From: Rhodamnia argentea | Taxonomy: Eukaryota; Streptophyta; Magnoliopsida; Myrtales; Myrtaceae | DNA length: 64,000 bases | Direction of reading: 5' to 3' | Assembly (NCBI RefSeq): GCF_020921035.1 | Contig: NC_063150.1 | Location: 33,527,826-33,591,825, forward strand | Shown here: piece by piece, positions 36,901 to 49,814 of the stretch | Numbering within the stretch: position 1 is the stretch's first letter | Layout of the letters: each line of letters begins with the position of its first letter | Program-made: the position numbers and the translations under genes | The notes under the pieces: generated by a model | Databases searched by the model: none | Seen by the model: only the letters and a program-made list of their open reading frames with translations | Told to the model about the DNA's origin: nothing

Positions 36901-39900
36901 TATACATTACCAGTCTAGTTCTTTTGAAACTGATATCAGACTCATAGAAGCAGGCATGAGATCTTTCTTTTGGGACAGTTGAACATCTTTAAGTCATGTG
37001 CATAGGTTGTGTACTGGTAGCATGTGGTTATGGGCATACAAGTTCTTATAAAAAATTAATACAGTTCATGTTATAAAATTTCAACTTGAACTTATATTTG
37101 TCTTTCCTGAATGAGTGTTGTTTGCTTATTTGGTCAATGTGCTACAGGAGAAATTACACTCTTACACAGAGATGGGACCAGCAGAAGGACAAGAAGGCTA
37201 TCTCCTGTCAGATGCTAATAAGAACATGGATCCATGTATGATTTTTTACAACAATGCATAATTAATACGCAGTATAGTATATTAAGAAATTTTTGGAACC
37301 GTGCCTTTTCTATTACGTCAGTGAAATGTTTTTAATTATATCTTAATTTGGGTCTATATCCCTATCTAACAAATGTCATAAATCTCTTGCTCTAGCAGCC
37401 TCGTTGTTGCTTTCTGAACTTGACAATTTCCAAGTATCTGTTTACCCGTCCATGGCTCATGGGGCAAATCCAGAATACTATCCTGTCCCGTTTGGACAAG
37501 ACCAACTGGACATGTCAGTTGTCGGAAATTCATGTTTGACTGTTGCAAAAACTCAGAAATATACAATTCGCGAAATATCTCCTGAATGGGGCTATACCAC
37601 TGAAACTACAAAGGTGGGTATGAACTGTCACATTGTTCAGACTGAATTCTAAGTGAATTTGTTATTCTCCTTAAATTTATATATAATGATTTGTTCCTAA
37701 TTTATGGCCACATGTCTCATGATTTTTTCTAAATCTTGCCATGTTATATCTTAAGGGGAGCAAACTGGTAATATATTAGGTTATTCTTTTATTCTCTTGT
37801 AGTCCTATTACCATGTTTATGCTGTGTCATTGTGGTGCCAAGTTTTTGCAACAGTTTATATTGCAAATGATTTTCTTTAAGATAATTGCACTTTCTCTAG
37901 TTTGTTTATCTATTCTATAGATGGTTCGTAATCCAAGATCACAATTTTGAATCAGGAAGCTTTTCATTGAATAGTAGATGTTGGATTAACTAATAGTGCT
38001 AGTTGAATGTAAGTACATGGTGCATTTGAATATTTTTGACCAATTTTGACCAAAAGTTTTTGAGTTTATCAACTTTGATGCTGATAGGAGGACTCCAATT
38101 GCATAAATTCATGGCAAATTGGTTAAATACATTACATGCTGAAGAACTAGAATTACTTGATAATAGTGGCCTTTGTTGATGCCTTATAAACAAACTTGTT
38201 AAACGTTGATCTGATCATAGTAGTTTCAAGCTGTGCTCATATGAGTAATTTGTTTAGCTAGAATAGGTTGAAATGGAATGAGACTAGCAATTTATTTTTT
38301 TGAGGGGGGATTCCTTTTCCTTTGTTTTATCACGATTTAATTTCTGTCTTGATATTATAATTGATTATTCATCAATAAAATCTCATATTGAGAGTTAATT
38401 TTTGTTTCCAGATTGATTAGATGAGATCGAATCATATCTTGTGATGCAGGCAGTTTACAAAAGAGCATGTGGTTGTGCAGAATATCGATTTACATTTCAA
38501 TCACATGAAATATGACAATTCAAATTTGATAATCTATTAGTTTCTTCGTGCAGATCGTCATTGTTGGATCTTTTCTATGTGATCCATCCGAATCTGTATG
38601 GAGTTGTATGTTTGGTGATATTGAAGTTCCTGTAGAGATCATTCAACAAGGTGCCTTATGCTGCGAAGCTCCTCCTCACTTGCCTGGGAAGGTCATGCTT
38701 TGCATTACTTCTAGCAACCGGCAGTCCTGCTCCGAGGTCAGAGAATTTGAGTATAGAGTAAAATCCAATTTATGCTCTCTCTGTAACTTGGAACAGACAG
38801 AAGCTGCTAGGCACACAGAAGAGCTGTTGCTGCTCGTCAGATTTGTGCAAATGCTTTTATGTGATTCAGCAATGCAGAAAGAAGATGGTGTTACTTATGG
38901 AATTCATGTTCCGGGAAATTTGAAAGCTGAGGATGATTCTTGGAGTCACATCATAGAGGGGCTCTTGGTTGGTTGTGAAAATTCATCTGAAACAACTAAT
39001 TGGCTTCTTCAGGAGCTGTTAAAGGATAAGTTGCAACAGTGGATTGCACTTAGATCCAGTCAAGAACATGACCGGGGAGGCTGCTCCTTGTCCAGGAAAG
39101 AGCAAGGCATTATTCACATGATTTCCGGCTTGGGTTTTGAATGGGCTCTGAACTCAATTCTTGGCTGTGGAGTCAATGTAAATTTCCGTGACATTAATGG
39201 TTGGACCGCTCTCCATTGGGCCGCTCGTTTTGGGAGGTATGCAGGAGCTTCTTCTTCAATTTATTTGGTCTGTGAACCACAATGATGCTTATATGGAAAA
39301 TTTAGTATAAAGAGAAGAATAGTAGTAGGCTCGAGGAAGGCACTCGGTGACTTCAGTATCAAACACTTGTAGTGTTTTACTGAACTCTCAGTTCTAAAGA
39401 AAGAAAAAGAGGAACTTGTTTATCGCGTGAATATCTTTTCTTTTTTCATTGGTCAGATCTAGGTTATCGAAGAAAATTACTTTCCTGGTTTTAAGCATGA
39501 AGTCGCCTGAGTAGCTCCAAGCAGTAACATGCCCCTAGGAAATGGAAATTGAAATATTTCAAACTGCTAAAGCAACTGTTTAATTTTTTCAGTGGTTCAT
39601 TTTCGAAAAGAGTCCGCAATGCCTTCCTGCTTCTTAGTACTTAGATATGATGCGGATTTTGAAGAAACATTCCACTACCACACTTTTATGATGTCTGTTT
39701 TCTGTTAAATTCCATTTTTCCTTTTTCTTTATTTTTAATAGAGCATGATGCACTCGCTCATCCCTGTTCTTATATTCTGGCTTTTACCAAGTCATACAGT
39801 AGTCAGCAGTAAGTGGTACTGGAACTTTTTTGTCCTTTGGTATAGTAAAAGCACAAAAGTGGAAGCATCTGTTTTTCTGCATTCATTTGCAATCCTACTT

Positions 39901-42417
39901 GTGTTTAGATTTTCTGCTGCCACTGAAGCACATGAACTAATTGGTATGAGATATCATTGCTTCATATTAATAATTTCCATTTACCGTTGTTATTTGTTGT
40001 TCTTTGGATTTTGTCTTTTTTGGATAATGCTGCAATACACTATGTAGTAGATGGATACGGTAAACAGCTATGTAAGTAATGAGGAAAAAAGTCAAGGGGC
40101 AAAGAGGAACATTGAATGTCTGGAGTGTAACAACTCAACCGCATCCTGTTCAATGTGGGGTTCAGGCTATTTGGATCATCTACATCCTTAACTGTATGAA
40201 TCTGCTCTAATACCATTTTTTAATGACTGAAGGAGTACTCAAATGGTGGCTGTTTGGGATTGGTCTTTACATATGAATCACTTTACAAGTCCTCTATCAT
40301 CTAGCGTGGGATTTAGGGTGTCAAAATAACAAATTACTAAATTAGTGTATATAAAAGGGTGGGTCTGGTGGCCCGGTATGGTATAAATTTTGAAAGATCT
40401 CCATGAAATCCAATAGGGAAACTCATTGCTACTTGCCTTTCATGCAGTTCATCAGCATTGCAGAAAACTTTACGCATGATCGGGTGATAAACTAGAAATT
40501 CCTTTCTTCTGTTGATCTGCATCGGTATCTTGCAGCACTCAATGCTACCCAGGGGATTTACATAATATACTGCAAAGTATTGGAAGTCCTATGATTCTAT
40601 CTACATCAATTCGCCCCTTTTGCCTTAGTGACTTGTCATTGTTGTTGATGCTCATATCGCACACCTGGCTTTACTCGCATCCATAATTAGTCACATTTTG
40701 ATTGTCTACAACTTTCATATTAGGGAAAAAATGGTTGCTGCTCTGGTAGCTTCAGGGGCATCAGCTGGAGCAGTCACAGACCCCAGCTGTCAAGATCCTG
40801 CCGGTAAAACACCTGCAAGTATCGCTGCCTCCAGTGGACATAAAGGACTAGCTGGCTATCTCTCGGAGGTGGCCCTGACCAGCCATCTTTCATCTCTTAC
40901 ATTCGAGGAGAGTGAGCTTTCGAGAGGCTCTGCGGAGCTTGAAGCAGAGAGAACTATAAATAGCATCACAAATCAAAGTCTAGCTACCAACGATGATCAA
41001 CTTTCTCTAAAGGATACCTTGGCTGCGGTTCGTAATGCTGCTCAGGCTGCTGCACGTATACAATCTGCATTCCGTGCACATTCGTTCAGGAAGCGGCAGC
41101 AATTGCACCCTGCTGCTATTGCTGATTATGGCGTCAGTTCAGGTGATATTCAACGTTTCACAGGTAGGCTGAAGCTTTCCTCACGCAATGCTCGTGAATA
41201 CAATTCGGCTGCATTATCTATTCAGAAGAAATATCGAGGCTGGAAAGGTCGGAAAGACTTCCTAACATTTCGCCAGAAAGTTGTCAAAATACAGGTATCC
41301 ACTTTGGACCTTTCACAGCAATTGTAGATGCAGGGATTGAGCGTATGCATATTGCATCTGAAATACTTATTGCATGCTTCAAAGTATTCCCAGAACTTTG
41401 TGATCATCTTCTATTGTTCTTGCAGGCTCATGTGAGAGGTTATCAGGTTAGGAAACACTACAAGGTATTATGTTGGGCTGTTGGAATTTTAGACAAGGTT
41501 GTACTGCGATGGCGAAGGAAGGGGGTTGGTTTACGAAGTTTCCAAAAGGATGCAGAATCTATCGAAGATAGTGATGATGAAGATATTCTCAAAGTTTTTC
41601 GTAAGCAAAAGGTGCATGCAGCTGTTGATGAGGCAGTTTCACGAGTTTTATCCATGGTTGATTCTCCAAATGCACGTCAGCAGTACCGTCGCATGCTTGA
41701 AAAATACCGTCAAGCTAAGGTTAGTCAGTTGTGAATCCTTAATCTGATCATAAAATATGAGGTTCCTCAGTGTCACTATCTTCCTGATAGTTAGGACCAG
41801 GAGTGAATACTCTATTCAAATTTCCTAGTCATTAATACACACACGTGTACATTAGTTTACTTATACTCCCAGCATGCCGTTGTTGTAATTCCTCTAGTTC
41901 ACAGTATCTTCTCAGGATCCCATGTGGAACGTCTGATATAATTCTATGGTTGGACTGTCAAGAAATGGAAAAGAACTCGCATCTTCAAATTGAAGTCAAA
42001 TTTTATGATGAAGGAATTGAAAGAATGGATTCGTTTACCCAGCCTCTGGATTAAAAAGAAAAAAAAATTCTTTTTCTTTGTCTAAATGGATTGCTTGTTT
42101 CTCTATTGTGGACACCTGCAAGGAAAGGCTACTTTTCTTTACAACGAATTCGACAATTAGGCAGTAGGTGTTCTATGTCACTGGCATTATTTTTTTATCA
42201 CCATCAAACATCTGCTCGATAAAATACAATGCGTGGCTTCCACTTGTGCAACCAACAGTATTCCTCACACCAAAATCTCGATAAAGCTTAATGATTCTCC
42301 ATGTTTGAACTATTATTGCAGGCTGAACTCAGCGGCGCATCTAGTGAGGCAGCACCATCAACTTCTGTGGAATTTAGCAATATGGACAATGATGACTTCG
42401 TGGATCAGTTCCCATGA
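30930..42417 (+). CDS. CAMTA4: Calmodulin-binding transcription activator, CAMTA4-like
   Basis: Thirteen exons in consistent phase: 30930-30942, 32085-32210, 32313-32428, 32615-32703, 34070-34115, 34928-35411, 36540-36688, 37148-37235, 37399-37613, 38554-39236, 40724-41294, 41426-41719, 42322-42417. They give 989 aa, against about 1016 for Arabidopsis CAMTA4. Domains: CG-1 DNA-binding (about residues 8-130; LYQEAQYRWLKPAEVLYILQ, RFFRRDGHNWRKKKD, CYYAHGEDNPNFQRRSYWML), TIG (about 435-525, after YTIREISPEWGY), ankyrin repeats (about 640-720; GWTALHWAARFGR), IQ motifs near 782, 836 and 860, and a calmodulin-binding segment near 874-897 (ILDKVVLRWRRKG). CAMTAs are nuclear Ca2+/calmodulin-responsive factors in cold, defence and stress signalling. 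A 13-nt first coding exon (MTPS) precedes the long intron 1. No coding break is seen. Confidence 0.93.
32880..34010 (-). mobile_element. LINE reverse-transcriptase relic in a CAMTA intron
   Basis: On the minus strand near 33.68-33.98 kb, frames give FRPISCCNVVNRWISRILT-type, QSPFIEGRHIDNSIFLA and a DLMDW end. These match plant LINE reverse transcriptase blocks (the usual form is QSAFIKGR). The remainder down to about 32.9 kb is consistent with the degraded 3' part. Stops and frameshifts are frequent. It lies antisense inside the intron between exons 4 and 5. The limits are approximate. Confidence 0.62.
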
Positions 42418-44992
42418 AGCCTCTTAAGACGTTTAACTCATGCTGCTTTGTATATATTTGTCCAGTATAGTATTCTGATTGAGCTGATGTTAGAGAGGAT
42501 ACCGGTTGATTGTACAGTCATATTTGTAGTGTCTCTTAGAAGGCTGAAAACGTGTAAAGTGCGTAAGAACTCCTTAGTGAACATGCGTTGGCTGATAATT
42601 TGTCGTGAAAATGTCTTCGTTTTTGCTGGTTGGCAGAACTGAACGTCGTACGTATTTTCAATCTCTCCTGATCTTTGTGACAATCAACTCGTGGTCAAGG
42701 AACTGAAAGAATATCTGCTTTTCTGGGGGGATGATATAGGGTTGTCGATGAAATGATTTGTGGTTAGATGCAAGATTCATATTTAAATTTCCCTAGACAT
42801 CAGTTATAAACAAAGCTCGTGGTTGAACTGTCAACGCAAAACTCTTAACTCGGTAACTTGAGATTTACTTGCTTGTTAGAGGATCTCAACTTGCTGCATT
42901 CAGTCCTGGATTTTGAGGTCATTAATCTCTCTTCCCACTGAGATATTGCCTCTGGCAATGTAACAGAATAGAGAAACCGGGTCTTTTTCCTCCTACTTTA
43001 TAAGGGGTAGGGGCAAGTGGTTATAGGTTCCACTTAGAATTTGGAACTTATCCGTTGGAATAGGTTTTTCCTTTTTTGGAACTTGGAACCTACCTATTAT
43101 ACCTTGGAACCTGGAACGTACCCTATCACGGGTTCTAGGGTCGGTTTCGGGATACCCGAGAACCTATCAATTTCTTTTATTTTATTTTATTTTTTCATTT
43201 TTAGTTAAGCAAAAGGAGGGTGAACGTTACAATATCTAAGAAAAAGTAGAGGTGAGTGGTTTTAAGTTCCGTACAGGTTACATTTAAAACCTAAAACCAA
43301 TCCATTGGAACACGTTTATCATTTTTTTGAACCCGAAACCTAACAATTTGTATGGCTCCGGATTATACACTCATCATCGAATGTCATAGAACATTGTAGG
43401 ACCATGCAAAAACATATATAAAAAAAAATATAAAAATTTATTTCAAGATCTAGGGTCCAGGTTCCGGGTAGTATAACCCGAAACCTACCCGTTGGAACAA
43501 GTTCCTCAATTTTTGGAACCCGAAACCTACCTTGCATATCTTAGAACATAGAATCAAACCGGATCTTACAGGTTCCGATTCCAGGTTCTGGATTCTACCA
43601 TGGAACCATGTTCACCCCTAATAAGAGGATATCATGTCAATTCAATTATAAAGTTTATAATTCTGTAAATTTAATCTCAAATTTTTCTGCCAAATTTCAA
43701 TATGATTTGTTTGGTCATTTTTTTGTAGGAAATAGCTAGCGTGGCGGTCTAGAAATCGTTGGTCATATTATGCGTACACCGTCGTGTTAGGTTTTCTGGA
43801 AAATTGATTGAAAAAACTTTGTTTGAATTTCACACAAAGATTAATGATTAAATTGACAAAATTGAAAAGTTGCAGAAATAAATTGACATCTGCACAGTAA
43901 ATTTATGTCTGATAGTACAATTTCGCCAATTAAAGATTAATCTCTGCTAATCCACTTGCTACGGTTGCAATAACCCTATAATTCTGATCCCGGATATATA
44001 AGTCCATATTTCAGGAATGCTGAACATGGAGCGTTCACCCTAAAAGAGCAGCTTGCATAGAGTAAGACAGAGACTATCAACCGCGCAATGAGTTATTGAT
44101 CAACCAATGAAGCAGGGACCATGTGCAGATCATTTAGTCCATGATAAATCAAATCCCTAGATTTTCCCTGTTCTGTGGTACTAATAAATGAACAGGACCG
44201 ACCAAAGGATACTCAAATCAACCAAGAGATCATTGTCCAAGGAGATCCGGTACCTTGGCAAACCATATGCAAATTGCAAACAAAGGTGCACCAACAGTAG
44301 TAACAGTACACGATTTTCTCACAAACGTTTAGTATTTGTCGAAAAGGAAGTATAGATCTTTCATCTGAAATTTACCTCCTCCCTCATGACAGTACAATTC
44401 AAGCGAATCCAGAGAGGATAAATGTAAACCTGTGCAAGCAGGTGTTGCCTCCAATTTTAGGAAAGATCCTAAATCAGTTGATGGTACCATCAACGCTTAC
44501 ACAAGTGGTCAACAAAACCGGGCTATCAACACCAATGCGGTGTTTTGTGCATGAGGAACACGAGAAGGCCAGCAAAAATGCAATTAGAGAACTGCAATTA
44601 GTCATTCTTGCAAACCTATTATGCCTGCAAACATCATATAGGCAAAGACCAGATGTCTGCAACAATTTTTTTTCTCCCTTCAAATTGAGCACAAAGATCA
44701 CAAGTAGCAATCGGACATAGACGACACAATTTGAACATGAATTCTAATTAAGACCCTCCACAGTTCCATTTTATCGAACAGTATAGAAATCTTTTTTCAA
44801 ATCTCACCAATCTCAACAAAGACATTTTTGAACAGCACAGCAATAGAACATCGAAAACACCGACTGAAAATACCAGCCTCTGTAAAGCCTAGGGAAATTA
44901 CAGAAATAAGGCAAATGGTTTCTGTCCTTCGACATTCAAGATCATGACAATACGACCTCACTGTTGTTGAATCCACCATGTAAATCCTGTCT
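42418..44992. other. 3' UTR of CAMTA, repeat element, and 3' flank of NTF2
   Basis: The CAMTA 3' UTR probably runs to about 42.7 kb. A non-autonomous repeat occupies 43005-43618. From about 43.7 kb to the NTF2 stop I see AT-rich DNA with no supported exon. The two genes converge here. Confidence 0.5.
43005..43618. mobile_element. hAT-like non-autonomous element with terminal inverted repeats
   Basis: The left end 'aggggtaggggcaagtggtt' and the complement of the right end 'aggggtgaacatggtt' match as short terminal inverted repeats. The interior repeats 'ggttcc', 'ggaacc' and 'gaacctaccc' phrases in both orientations, including a second internal start near 43248 ('gtagaggtgagtggtt'). The flanking 'ttataag' and 'taataag' could be an imperfect 8-bp duplication, as hAT elements leave. 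No coding capacity. Confidence 0.55.
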
Positions 44993-47767
44993 TCATGCAT
45001 AGTTCAACCGAAAAATGTCATTGAATACATAAAAGCTTCCTTGTGGTGTTGGCATCAAATGGAACATCTGAGGGCAGATAACATCACAGCAAAGTGTTAG
45101 GCAAATAAAAAGGGCACAAAGAAGTAAACAAATAACTACACAAATTTTAGATGTACACGAGTACATGACTTGTATCATCAAAATACAATACAACACCTTT
45201 ATTGGTGGTGGAGTAGTACCAAGCAACAATATGAAAAATGTGACTTAGTACCTCCTAGAATACCAAAAAAGGGGAGTGAAAAAAGTCAATCCCACTCTCA
45301 TTCAATACTTTCTAACAAGGCAAAACATATCTTACAATATATGAACCCTGCATCAAAAGCATCCGACCAGATGACCAAACCTTTGGGATATACAAATGTA
45401 TCCAATCTCTTCACAAACTAATTCCCCACATAACGCTGCGTGGTGGACATATGAATGTCCTTGCTGAGAGCTTCTTTAAGAGCAACTATGAGGTCCAATT
45501 TAAGGTAAAAACAGAAAACCGAATGACAGAAGGATGCAACCCAGTTAAGCAGATACTACAGAAATAACTCCCCAGATAACAGAAACTATAGATGGACAAG
45601 AAGCAAATCCGGATAGATTCCCAAACTGTCAATATAGGTAGCATGATATTTAACAGAATCCTTTATGGAAAAATGCAGTCACTGTCGCAAGTTCTTTTAC
45701 GTACTTTTCCTTGGCAATGCCATAACCTACGGTTAACACAGAAAGACCATCAAAACTGACAGCAACAGACAAGATGGTGACAGCATCAATCGTTCATGCT
45801 TCACATAGCTTAGAGAGAAAAACAAATTTCAGCATTTGAAAAGAATATGAAGAAGAAGAATTCTTCAGTCGCCAGCCACACATTTGTGTTGGGAAACAAT
45901 GTACCACAACTTTCCACACAACCAACAGACTAAAAGCAGATTGCCTATACTGCCCACTCCCCGCTCCCTCACCCAAAAAAAGGCAGATAGCCAAAAGCAC
46001 ACCGATGGAATGCCCCTTTCATGCGAGAATGTACAACTGTAAAGGCCATCTTTGTCGCAAGTCCACAGGGAGGGTATGGCAACTTCCAGGGGACAGGTAA
46101 CATAGTGGGCATAGAATATATCCAATAAATGACATGAGAAATTTGGAGAGAGAGAGAGATGCAATGTCTTTTCACCGAAATCGAATGTTAATGGAAATTT
46201 GGAGGTGCTTTTATTGAAGGACATGTTGACATTGTGAGCCCTCCGTCTTGCTGATGCGCCCTCATTGTCCCTCTTTCCCTCCCAGCTTTCTTTCCAACAT
46301 ATTCTCATTGTCCAGTCAAGTACACTAGAGATTGGACCACGTCTAATTCCCAAACTAGGAAGCACCACCAAGCTCATCTGATTTTGCCAATCTCGTCCAA
46401 CCAAGACAAGATATGCATGCTGCAGATCTGCAGTTCTTTAAAGTTCCGGAGGCGATGAGCTACCTGCTGGTGTTTTCCACCAGCATGCTATCACTAATTG
46501 CCAACCGGTGCACCAAGCTTCTTAACCTCTAATATTTGTTATTTTAACTCTCACTTTCCTAAATAGCATAAGTCAAAACAAGCCAACAAAGGTTAAACAA
46601 AGGGTGGGATCTAGTAGAGCCACATGCGGTCCTACATAAAGCCACTTGTCAAACAAGAGATTGGAAGTAAGAGATCGCATCATATCACGTCGGTTACGAC
46701 TTTTCATCCTAGTAACCGAACAACATAATTAAGTGGAGTCAGTTGGCATGCTAGAGGAAAGACCAAAATACGAGTACATTAATAGAAGTGGCAACCTATC
46801 CAGATCTTGGTGCCTCTACAGAAATAGCATAGATAGCATCTTCAGAAAGTTCATCAAAGCAACAATTCCATTCACTATATACGTAATCCATTAACAATGC
46901 ATAAACAGATCACCTAGGCGATATTCAATCAACTGAAGGTCATCATCCAAACCATCCTTTGACACTCCAAAAACAATATAAGAAAAATACAAATGGATCT
47001 CTATCAATAAACAGAAGGAATCACCAGTCACACCAGAGGATGCAAGAGATCACTGGCTCGTCTACAATCAAGCAGGAACGGGACAGCAATAAGAAACGGG
47101 AAAAAGAACCCAAGCAAAGCAATAAATCGATGCTAAAAACACTGACAGAGAAACCACATCAGATGGCAGCTTAACCCAATTTAACCCAGACACACTGCAG
47201 AGGCAAGATTAACGTCGATGCAAAAATATCACACCAACACGACACGAGCTAATCAGAGCAAGGAAAGAGAGGATTCAATTATCGGTCGAATCACCAAATC
47301 CTACGCCGATCAAGCCGTAAAACCAGTGGAGGAGAAAACAAAACGCCAGCATCACCTAAACAAGGCAACATCAAACCTAACGCTCACAGTAACAGCGACA
47401 CACATCGCGCATCGAATCAGATCCACGGGAAAAACCAACCAACAGAGAGAGAGTGAGAGAAGGAGGAGACCTGGCTGAACTTGAGGGCGTGCTGCTCGCC
47501 GGCGAGCTGGAGGTTGCCGCTGACGAAGACGAGCATGCCGCCGGCGGGTCCGGAGGGCTGGCAATCGACGGTGGTGATGCTGTGCTGGCACTGCTGGAAG
47601 GGGAGGGAGGTGAGCTTGGCGACGATGCTCTGGGAGCCCTGGATCTTCTGGCCCTCGAAGGTGAGCATCGATCCTTCCTGGTACAGGTTGGCCAGGCCCG
47701 CCCGGTTCGCGTCGAACGTCGAGTAGTAGTGCTCCACGAACGCCTTCGCCAACGCGTCCGGATCCAT
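44993..47767 (-). CDS. NTF2: Nuclear transport factor 2 (NTF2)
   Basis: Exon 1 (47471-47767) gives 99 aa and exon 2 (44993-45067) gives 24 aa plus stop. Together they make 123 aa, about the usual plant NTF2 length. The protein starts MDPDALAKAFVEHYYSTFD, carries FEGQKIQGSQSIVAKLTSLPF and QCQHSITTVDCQPS, and finishes FHLMPTPQGSFYVFNDIFRL. NTF2 is a small homodimeric cone-fold protein that binds Ran-GDP and FxFG nucleoporins and carries Ran-GDP back into the nucleus. Plant NTF2 is usually named NTF2A/NTF2B; I cannot decide which. The junction is CAG|gtctcc to ctcag|ATG, phase 0. The 2.4-kb intron separates a very short final exon that an ORF scan could miss. Frames inside the intron (for example 45865-46404 minus) are not part of the gene. 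A CT-rich leader precedes the start codon. Confidence 0.93.
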
Positions 47768-47988
47768 TCTCTCTCTCTCTCTCTCGAGATCGATCCTTCG
47801 AGTCTGCGCTTCAGACCCTCGCGACGAACGAACGAGACGGTACAGAGGAGAGAGATATGAAGAGAGAGAAGCGCTAGGGCAAAAGAGTTGGCTACACATT
47901 GCTCGAATTATGACTCTCTCTTTTCTTTTCTTTTTTCAATTTTCTCTTCTTATTTTTTTGGAAATTATCGGGTAAGGAAAAATTTTTC

Positions 47989-48202
47989 GGGAAAATTTCA
48001 AAAAAGGGCCCCAATTACCCTCACTTTCTCAAAAAAGGGCCCAAAGTGAACTTTGTGTCAAATGAGGGCCTGAAGTGCCTTTTGTATTTCAAAAAAGGGC
48101 CTGGCTATGGGGTTTTGGGTTTTTTTACATTTTCTGATTTATTTCCTTTTTTCTTTCCTTTTTTTCTTTACTTTTTCCTTTTTGGTTTTTGGCCTCCACC
48201 AC

Positions 48203-48252
<50 letters not shown>

Positions 48253-49238
48253 CACGCCCTTCCCTCACCCAGAACCAGCAACCCCATGCTCAAATCATCG
48301 CCCTCTCCGGCCACGTTGCCACCGTCAAGAATAAGAACCACCTCCAAGGCCACCTGCTCCTCCACCTCTTCCTCTACAACATCAAGCCCCCATCCGTTTT
48401 CGCTTCCAATAACATGATCCGATACCTCGCCCGAAGCTATCCCCCTTTTGGATAGGTCTTTGTCTAAGCGTCGATGCTGCAGCGACGGGCAAGAGTCGCT
48501 CGCCCGGCCCGGGCGAGGGTGACCGTCGCCCTCATTCGACGTCGACCCAAGCGAGGCCCAGCTATAGTTCTTCGGGGACGATGAAAGGGACGTTGCGGTT
48601 AGAGAGAGATATAGATGGAGAATATTGGAGTGTGGGGGAAGCAGAGGGAGTGCAACCGGGTCGGGTGCCGGTCCGGTTCCAATAAAAATCTACGCACAAG
48701 TTGAGGATCGAATCTGAGCGTCATCGAGCAAGGATCGTGCGGTTTTGGTAGCAAAGGAAAGCAAAACTACGGTCGAAAAAATGGACCTCGGGACGTAACA
48801 GAGGTAGCCCATCTCCCGCACGCGTACATCTTCAAAGGCACCACCACCGGCCTCGGCCTGCGTCGGGCAAGGGTCGCCGTCTCCTGGGTCGGGCGGGAGA
48901 CCCTTGCCCTACGCGAGCGATCACGGCCGGTGGACCGGATCCGGGCGATGATTTGAGCATGGGCTTGCTGGATCCGCGTGAGGGAAGGGCGTGGTGGGAG
49001 AGAGAGAGAGAGGAGAGAGAGCGGTGGTGGAGGCAAAAAAAAGAAGCAGGAAAGCGTAAAGAAAAAAAGGAAAGAAAAAAGGAAATAAATCAGAAAATGT
49101 AAAAAGACCCAAAACCCCCTAGTTAGGCCCTTTTTTGAAACACAAAAGGCACTTTAGGCCCTTATTTGACACAAAGTTCACTTCGGACCCTTTTTTGAGA
49201 AAGTGATGGCATTTGGGGCCCTTTTTTGAAATTTTCCC
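47989..49238. mobile_element. Mutator-like element with long terminal inverted repeats
   Basis: Ends GGGAAAATTTC...GAAATTTTCCC with an exact 9-bp target duplication 'aaatttttc' at 47980-47988 and 49239-49247, the typical Mutator length. Inverted arms of roughly 300 bp share blocks such as 'aaaaagggccc-aa-tgaactttgtgtcaaat' and, further in, the '(ct)n...ccacgcccttccctcac' block. No transposase is present. The left arm carries a reading frame (48189-48455) with PHAQIIAL and NNMIRYLARSYPP, which resembles the N-terminal part of pentatricopeptide proteins, so it may hold a captured gene fragment (Pack-MULE type); that part is tentative. Confidence 0.82.
48206..48246 (+). repeat. (CT)n microsatellite inside the Mutator-like left arm
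   Basis: About 20 CT units. The right arm holds the shorter complementary (GA)n at about 48990-49020, so the tract has expanded or shrunk after the arms formed. Confidence 0.93.
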
Positions 49239-49814
49239 AAATTTTTCGGTAGGATATTTTATTCGTATTAAGATCAATCAAAGTTTCAACGGTAGTTGCC
49301 GACGTGTTCAGCTTCTTCTTTTTTAATTATTCCTCAATTTTAAATCCTAAGTTGCATAATTTTAATTTTCCTACTTACGTAAAATTCGAAATTCTAGGAA
49401 TTCTTTTTAAAAACCTTTTAAAAGAAAAACAAAATGGCCGTTGAGCCATGCGGGTTCCCTGTAATAATTATGATCCATGAACTTACCCAATCAAAAATCC
49501 TTCGAATTCTATGGTCAATTCGCGACCCCTCAATGCCGAAGGCGTCCTTGGAGAACGTGGGCGGTCTTACTTGGGAATCTTTGGACTTAGTTTGATCGGT
49601 TCAAAACCTTGTTTTAATTTTTAATGAGGAAAAAAAATGAAATTAATTTAGAGCTGGGTCGAATATTAATAAAGCAAATTCAATGAAGAAATAATTGCTT
49701 GTCGGTTTAGGGCATAGGTACCCTTTTGTTGAAGATAACCGCGCCAAGTACTATTTTCACTCAAGGCTTTGGTCCTAAGATATATTTCCTCGACTGCTGA
49801 TGAAGTTGTCAAGG

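Noticed and set aside
45865..46404. A 179-aa open frame on the minus strand
   Set aside because: It lies inside the NTF2 intron, has no recognisable domain and overlaps other frames. Composition looks non-coding.
47453..47860. 135-aa plus-strand frame over NTF2 exon 1
   Set aside because: Antisense shadow of a clear NTF2 exon.
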